Shown piece by piece: positions 60,322 to 64,000 of a DNA stretch of 64,000 nucleotides; position 1 is the stretch's first letter; every line of letters begins with the position of its first letter. Made by a program: the position numbers and the translations under genes. The stretch covers positions 8,999 to 72,998 of the forward strand of contig CAZSIB010000007.1 in the NCBI GenBank assembly GCA_964607245.1. Reading direction: 5' to 3'. Under the pieces are notes generated by a model that was not told the DNA's origin, made no database searches, and saw nothing but the letters and a program-made list of their open reading frames with translations. Source of the DNA: CAZLPZ01 sp964607245 (GTDB lineage Bacteria > Pseudomonadota > Alphaproteobacteria > Micavibrionales > Micavibrionaceae).

Positions 60322-61029
60322 ATGACAGACCCGTTTATAAAAATGATTGCCGATACTGAATGGCGGATGGACCCAGACCTCGTGCCGTATCCCGACGCGA
60401 TTGCGTTCATGGAATCGCGCGTGGCCGATATTGCAAATGCCTCTGCGCCGGATTGCGTTTGGCTGTTACAGCATCCGCCGCTTTATACTGCAGGGACCAG
60501 TGCAAAACGTGATGACCTTTTGGACCCACAATTTCCTGTCTATGAAACGGGGCGCGGTGGGCAATATACCTATCATGGCCCGGGTCAACGTGTGGCTTAT
60601 GTGATGATGGATTTAAAACGTCATTATAAAACACCGGATATCCGTGCCTATGTCCATGATTTGGAAGAATGGGTCTTGCGCACCCTTAAAATTTTGGGGG
60701 TCGCGGCCGTGCGCCGCGCGGGGCGTGTGGGGTTGTGGGTGGTGGATCCCATGACAGGGCAAGAAGAAAAAATTGCCGCCTTGGGCATTCGAATCCGGCG
60801 TGGTGTGGCGTATCACGGTGTGGCGATTAACGTAACTCCAAATTTGAGCCATTTTCAGGGGATCGTGCCCTGTGGCCTTGCGGGCTATGGCGTAACGTCC
60901 CTTGAAAAGCTGGGGGTTCATGTCCCGATGACACGGGTAGATGACGCGCTTCAAACCGCGTTCTTCGAGGTATTTAAGCCTATACCGCCCGATTTTGTTG
61001 CATTATTAACCAAATCTGTGGTGTCATAG
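60322..61029 (+). CDS. lipB: Octanoyl (lipoyl) transferase LipB
   Basis: Moves octanoate from acyl carrier protein to the lipoyl domains of 2-oxoacid dehydrogenases and the glycine cleavage H protein. The 235-residue product has the family blocks CVWLLQHPPLYTAGTSA, GRGGQYTYHGPGQRVAYVMMDLK, and EEKIAALGIRIRRGVAYHG. Catalytic Lys150 and Cys184 (GIVPCGL) are present. The ATG at 60322 follows the terminator of the preceding gene and gives the normal length. LipA is not in the window. It supports the SucAB complex whose E1 is encoded at 49370. Confidence 0.95.
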   Translation: MTDPFIKMIADTEWRMDPDLVPYPDAIAFMESRVADIANASAPDCVWLLQHPPLYTAGTSAKRDDLLDPQFPVYETGRGGQYTYHGPGQRVAYVMMDLKRHYKTPDIRAYVHDLEEWVLRTLKILGVAAVRRAGRVGLWVVDPMTGQEEKIAALGIRIRRGVAYHGVAINVTPNLSHFQGIVPCGLAGYGVTSLEKLGVHVPMTRVDDALQTAFFEVFKPIPPDFVALLTKSVVS

Positions 61030-61050
61030 AGAAGGAAAGGGGTTTTTGCG

Positions 61051-61170
61051 ATGAAATATCAATGGTCTCAAAAATCATTTGCTCGGCTTATTCTGGCTGT
61101 CTTGGGCTTTGTGCCTTTCCGCGTCCCCATCCTGGTGCCGATCAAATCTCGCGCACCGCATCGCCGCTGA
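61051..61170 (+). CDS. Small basic hypothetical protein
   Basis: A 39-codon frame with ATG, 21 bases after the lipB stop, with GAAAGGGG as ribosome site. The product has a hydrophobic centre (LILAVLGFVPF) and a basic tail (KSRAPHRR), like a small single-pass or amphipathic membrane peptide. No family recognised. Coding status rests on the ribosome site and position alone. It lies in the 235-base gap before the Rieske gene. Confidence 0.35.
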   Translation: MKYQWSQKSFARLILAVLGFVPFRVPILVPIKSRAPHRR

Positions 61171-61264
61171 TCCGGTTCTTTATTCCCGCGCGAAAATGAT
61201 TTCTTGGTCCGCCTAAAGGGGATATTCTTTGGGTGTGTTTTTACGGTCAGGTGGGGGGTTTATC

Positions 61265-62329
61265 ATGCCCATTTCGATTGCAAGCTATTACGATCCTTAT
61301 ATTTACACGAAAGAAGTCGCTCATTTGTTTTCAGGGCCGCAATATATCGGCGCAACGGGAATGGCCCCCAGCGACGATGATTACCGTGCGCTCGAGCGCT
61401 TTGATGAATCAAAACTTCTCATCCGCAAGAACGGAAATTATAAACTGCTCGATAATATCTGCGCGCATCGCCAAGCGAAAATTGTGCGCGGAGCTGGGCA
61501 TGGACATCGGTTTTCTTGCGCGCTTCATCGCTGGGCGTATGACGGTGACGGCAAGGTCGTGCACACGCCGCATTATGAGGGGGATGTGGCACATTTGTGT
61601 TTGAAACAAACGCCGATTCAAATCTGGAACGGGATGATCTTTACGCAAGGCGATGACTTTATTGCCGATATGGAGGCTCACCCCCTACGCCACCATATGG
61701 AACTGGATCATCTGGTCTATCAATCGACGATCAGTGATCCGATTGATGTCAACTGGAAGCATTATATGGACGGCTTTGCCGAGAATTATCATGTTCCCTT
61801 TGTTCATCCGGGGTTTGTCAGTTTGATTAACCTCGATACACTGTCCTGGACGGATCACCCGCGTTATCACACGCAAATCTTGCGAGCGCGGAGCGTCGAC
61901 GAACTGAAGGCGCGCAAGATGACACCCGCCTATAAACATTGGGTGGATCTGATGCTCGATTATTATCAGGGCGTTTTGCCTGATCCGATTGGTGTTTTGG
62001 TGCACTATTACCCGAATATCATGCTCGAATGGTATCCGGGGTTTTTGGTCATGAATACGGTCCACCCGAACGGTGTGGGGGCCATGACCTGTCATATTGA
62101 TCTGTTTCATGATGCGGAGATGCTTGAAAAACGGCCCGATCTTTGTGCCGCCGCGCGCGCGGCTTATGACGAAACTGTCAACGAAGATGTTGATTTGTGC
62201 GTGCGTTTGGCCGAGGGACGAAAATATCTTTACGACCAAGGACGTGAGGATCAGGGGCCGTACCAAGGTCTTTTTGAAGAGGGGCTTGAGATGTTCCACC
62301 GATACTACAATGCAGCGATGAAGTGTTAG
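61265..62329 (+). CDS. Rieske non-heme iron oxygenase, alpha-subunit type
   Basis: A 354-residue ring-hydroxylating-oxygenase-type protein. The Rieske [2Fe-2S] ligands are Cys66, His68, Cys85 and His88 (CAHRQ and CALHRW). The C-terminal catalytic domain has VNWKHYMDGFAENYHVPFVHPGF, supplying the two histidines of the mononuclear iron site, with an acidic ligand expected later. No beta subunit, reductase or ferredoxin gene is adjacent; the FNR and ferredoxin at 2.6-4.9 kb are far away. Substrate unknown; similar proteins demethylate or hydroxylate aromatics, betaines or sterols. The ATG at 61265 is used because the upstream frame adds no family sequence. Confidence 0.9.
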   Translation: MPISIASYYDPYIYTKEVAHLFSGPQYIGATGMAPSDDDYRALERFDESKLLIRKNGNYKLLDNICAHRQAKIVRGAGHGHRFSCALHRWAYDGDGKVVHTPHYEGDVAHLCLKQTPIQIWNGMIFTQGDDFIADMEAHPLRHHMELDHLVYQSTISDPIDVNWKHYMDGFAENYHVPFVHPGFVSLINLDTLSWTDHPRYHTQILRARSVDELKARKMTPAYKHWVDLMLDYYQGVLPDPIGVLVHYYPNIMLEWYPGFLVMNTVHPNGVGAMTCHIDLFHDAEMLEKRPDLCAAARAAYDETVNEDVDLCVRLAEGRKYLYDQGREDQGPYQGLFEEGLEMFHRYYNAAMKC

Positions 62330-62462
62330 GAATAAATAGAAAGAAAGTATATCAATTGTTTTGCGTTCTTTTTAAATTGGTGTATTAATAAATTTTCAAT
62401 AAAATGCGATTAAAATTAAAAATGGATCACAGTTTAACCGTTTAACCATAGAGGGTATATAC

Positions 62463-64000
62463 ATGAAAAACTTATTTCTGAGCACAGCATCAGCTTTTGT
62501 TATGACCATGGTGGCGTTTCAGGTTTCCCCTGCGAATGCGAGCATGACAGCTCCGACCGATGATGGTTTGAAGGCGTGTCAAATGGCGCTGGATGGAAAA
62601 ACGACCCACGTAGAATTACCATCGGATAGGTTAAAGGTGGTGATTGAAGAACCTCAGCCGGATGGCGTGCCGCAGATTCATCCGAAACTACCCGATGAAC
62701 TTGCTACCCCGGATAGCCCCCCAAAGATTATTTCTCGGTTTCCTGGGGAAGATCAGGGTGGTGCGACGGGTGGTTCAGTGCCGCCAGTATCTGACGATTC
62801 GGGACTTAAGCCTCTTGTATACCATAAACCGGATTCGAATGGATGTATCCCTGGTACTGTGAATTTCCGTGCATGTGATACTAAAAACGCAACGGATAAG
62901 ACAAAGGTTACGACCAAGCCGACGCCAGGCGATGATGCAAGAGTGCCAACCAGACGGCCCGGCTCCGGTGGGGTTGTAAATGATGAAGCAACATTCATTG
63001 CCGAGTATAATCGCAAGCTCGACATTGCAAAGAGTGGAGAGCTTGACGACCAGTTTAAAGAAGCGGTTGACGCCGCAAAGGCTAGTGGGAAGACGGGTCT
63101 GAATAAAGATGGGACACCTGTCTCACCGTGGGATTATGTCGTCTCAAATTTACGTAATAATGGCGATAGCTCAATGAGTAAAGCTCTGGTTGCGGCGGGC
63201 GAAAAAATGACCCCTGAGGAACGTAATGCGGCCCTCGAGAGGCTCGATTCTTTTACAAAGGAAATGTATGGGAAGGATCAGAACATTTATAAGGGTATTA
63301 AAGAAGACGGCTATACGAATGTGATAGCAAATATGTTCATTACTGGTTCTATATCTAATCCAAAATACTATGAGGAGCGGCGCGAGCAGCAGAAGTTAGT
63401 TACAGAGGCCTTCCAGAAGCAGTTTGGGCGTAATCCAACAAACGAGGAAATCTACTATAACACACAAACGGGTGGAAATATTTTTGCGAACGAGCGAATT
63501 TTTGATGAGCGTCATCGCAAGAATATCGAGCAAGGGATCCTCTACTCCGGTTACGGTATTCGTGCAACGAAATACACCGATGCTCAAGTGACGGATGGCG
63601 TGAAGGATTATATCAAGAATAATCCGGGCGCGACCGAAGCTCAAATTCGTAAGGTGGCAACGGAACAGTACGGGATTGATAAGGAGCAATTGGACCGTGT
63701 CAAGGCTAAGAGTTTCAGTCAACCGACAACGCCTACTCGGAATCCAGTACGCAAGTACGATAACTCTCAAGTGGCGGATGGCGTGAAGGATTATATCAAG
63801 AATAATCCCGGTGCGACTGAAGAACAAATTCGTAAGGTGGCAACGGAACAGTATGGAATCCAGAAAGATCAGTTGGATGAGGTCAAGTCCCAATACTTTA
63901 CACCTCCGAAGACGACGACTACTACAACGACCAGACCGAAACGTGAGTACGATAACTCTCAAGTGGCGGATGGCGTGAAGGATTATATCAAGAATAATCC
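62463..64000 (+). CDS. Large secreted protein with tandem repeats, 3'-truncated by window end
   Basis: An open frame of 512 codons to the last base, with no stop. The Sec signal is residues 1-26, probably cleaved after ANA. A proline-rich, disordered region with four cysteines follows to about residue 180. Next comes a helical region (about 180-370) containing PEERNAALERLDSF and FGRNPTNEEIYY. From residue about 371 a repeat domain begins: YDNSQVADGVKDYIKNN, then ATEEQIRKVATEQYGI and QLDEVKS, each unit joined by a Thr/Pro-rich linker. GAGGG precedes the ATG. No family recognised. The architecture suggests a surface or extracellular protein, but no anchor is visible in the part seen. Confidence 0.85.
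   Translation, partial: MKNLFLSTASAFVMTMVAFQVSPANASMTAPTDDGLKACQMALDGKTTHVELPSDRLKVVIEEPQPDGVPQIHPKLPDELATPDSPPKIISRFPGEDQGGATGGSVPPVSDDSGLKPLVYHKPDSNGCIPGTVNFRACDTKNATDKTKVTTKPTPGDDARVPTRRPGSGGVVNDEATFIAEYNRKLDIAKSGELDDQFKEAVDAAKASGKTGLNKDGTPVSPWDYVVSNLRNNGDSSMSKALVAAGEKMTPEERNAALERLDSFTKEMYGKDQNIYKGIKEDGYTNVIANMFITGSISNPKYYEERREQQKLVTEAFQKQFGRNPTNEEIYYNTQTGGNIFANERIFDERHRKNIEQGILYSGYGIRATKYTDAQVTDGVKDYIKNNPGATEAQIRKVATEQYGIDKEQLDRVKAKSFSQPTTPTRNPVRKYDNSQVADGVKDYIKNNPGATEEQIRKVATEQYGIQKDQLDEVKSQYFTPPKTTTTTTTRPKREYDNSQVADGVKDYIKNN
63573..64000 (+). repeat. Coding tandem repeat of 61-64 codons
   Basis: Units start at 63573, 63756 and 63948; periods are 183 and 192 bases. Each unit has a conserved core of about 46 codons and a variable Thr/Pro-rich linker. 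The start of units 2 and 3 is identical for at least 50 bases, showing recent duplication, while unit 1 differs at several sites. The array runs past the window end. Confidence 0.85.

Noticed and set aside
61685..62299. Open frame of 204 codons on the minus strand
   Set aside because: Antisense to the catalytic domain of the Rieske oxygenase; no ribosome site or family features.
63396..63962. Open frame of 188 codons on the minus strand
   Set aside because: Antisense to the tandem-repeat protein. Its own repeats simply mirror those of the sense gene.
63573..64000. Regular repeats considered as a CRISPR array
   Set aside because: Units are about 190 bases, keep one reading frame, and encode a protein repeat; no short direct repeat with spacers is present.

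Overview
The window looks like a stretch of alphaproteobacterial chromosome of roughly balanced base composition, with genes packed tightly on both strands and many ATGA or TAATG start/stop overlaps. The lineage call rests on a COX15-type heme A synthase, SdhE, a DUF3035 lipoprotein beside lspA, a two-domain NADP-malic enzyme (MaeB), a DUF3551-like secreted protein and a DUF502 protein. I cannot name the genus. There are no rRNA genes, no CRISPR array, no insertion sequence and no recognisable prophage.

Layout. 0-5 kb: end of an unknown gene, a GT4 glycosyltransferase, heme A synthase (ctaA), ferredoxin-NADP reductase, a membrane protein and a [2Fe-2S] ferredoxin. 5-9 kb: a sensor-less hybrid histidine kinase, a divergent aspartate-semialdehyde-dehydrogenase-like protein and a pentapeptide-repeat protein. 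9-21.6 kb: a long minus-strand housekeeping run (rpmG, D,D-carboxypeptidase, ppx, ribF, ileS, lspA, DUF3035 lipoprotein, two M16 peptidases, pgi), interrupted by a small plus-strand histone-H1-like gene. 21.8-39.8 kb: an exopolysaccharide locus in five blocks of alternating strand. It holds sugar-nucleotide genes (galU, galE, and a phosphomannomutase/phosphoglucomutase at the far end), a priming transferase, flippase, six glycosyltransferases, a pyruvyltransferase, polymerase/ligase, GH16 glycanase, chain-length protein, an ATP-site-degenerate tyrosine-kinase-like partner and a Wza-type export lipoprotein. 39.8-58.5 kb: DUF502, recG, sdhE, citrate synthase, three small unknown genes, fliL, AMP nucleosidase, 2-oxoglutarate dehydrogenase E1, yebC, two paralogous unknown genes, an unknown gene joined to a trypsin-like protease, and malic enzyme. 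58.5-64 kb: an inverted pair of REP-like elements, tRNA-Leu(GAG), two secreted low-complexity proteins, lipB, a Rieske oxygenase and the first ~510 codons of a secreted protein that enters a tandem-repeat domain and runs off the window.

How the genes fit together. The exopolysaccharide locus has a complete Wzx/Wzy-type set: UDP-sugar supply, lipid-linked priming, repeat-unit assembly, flipping, polymerisation, chain-length control and outer-membrane export. Its content recalls rhizobial succinoglycan (exo) loci. Heme A synthase lies next to a ferredoxin reductase and an adrenodoxin-like ferredoxin, which are the partner types known to serve Cox15 in mitochondria. Citrate synthase, 2-oxoglutarate dehydrogenase E1, SdhE, malic enzyme and LipB give the region a central-carbon and lipoylation theme, but they are in separate transcription units.

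Limits. Everything was read by eye from sequence. Residue alignments to known families are from memory, and promoter and RNA-structure calls are pattern matches.
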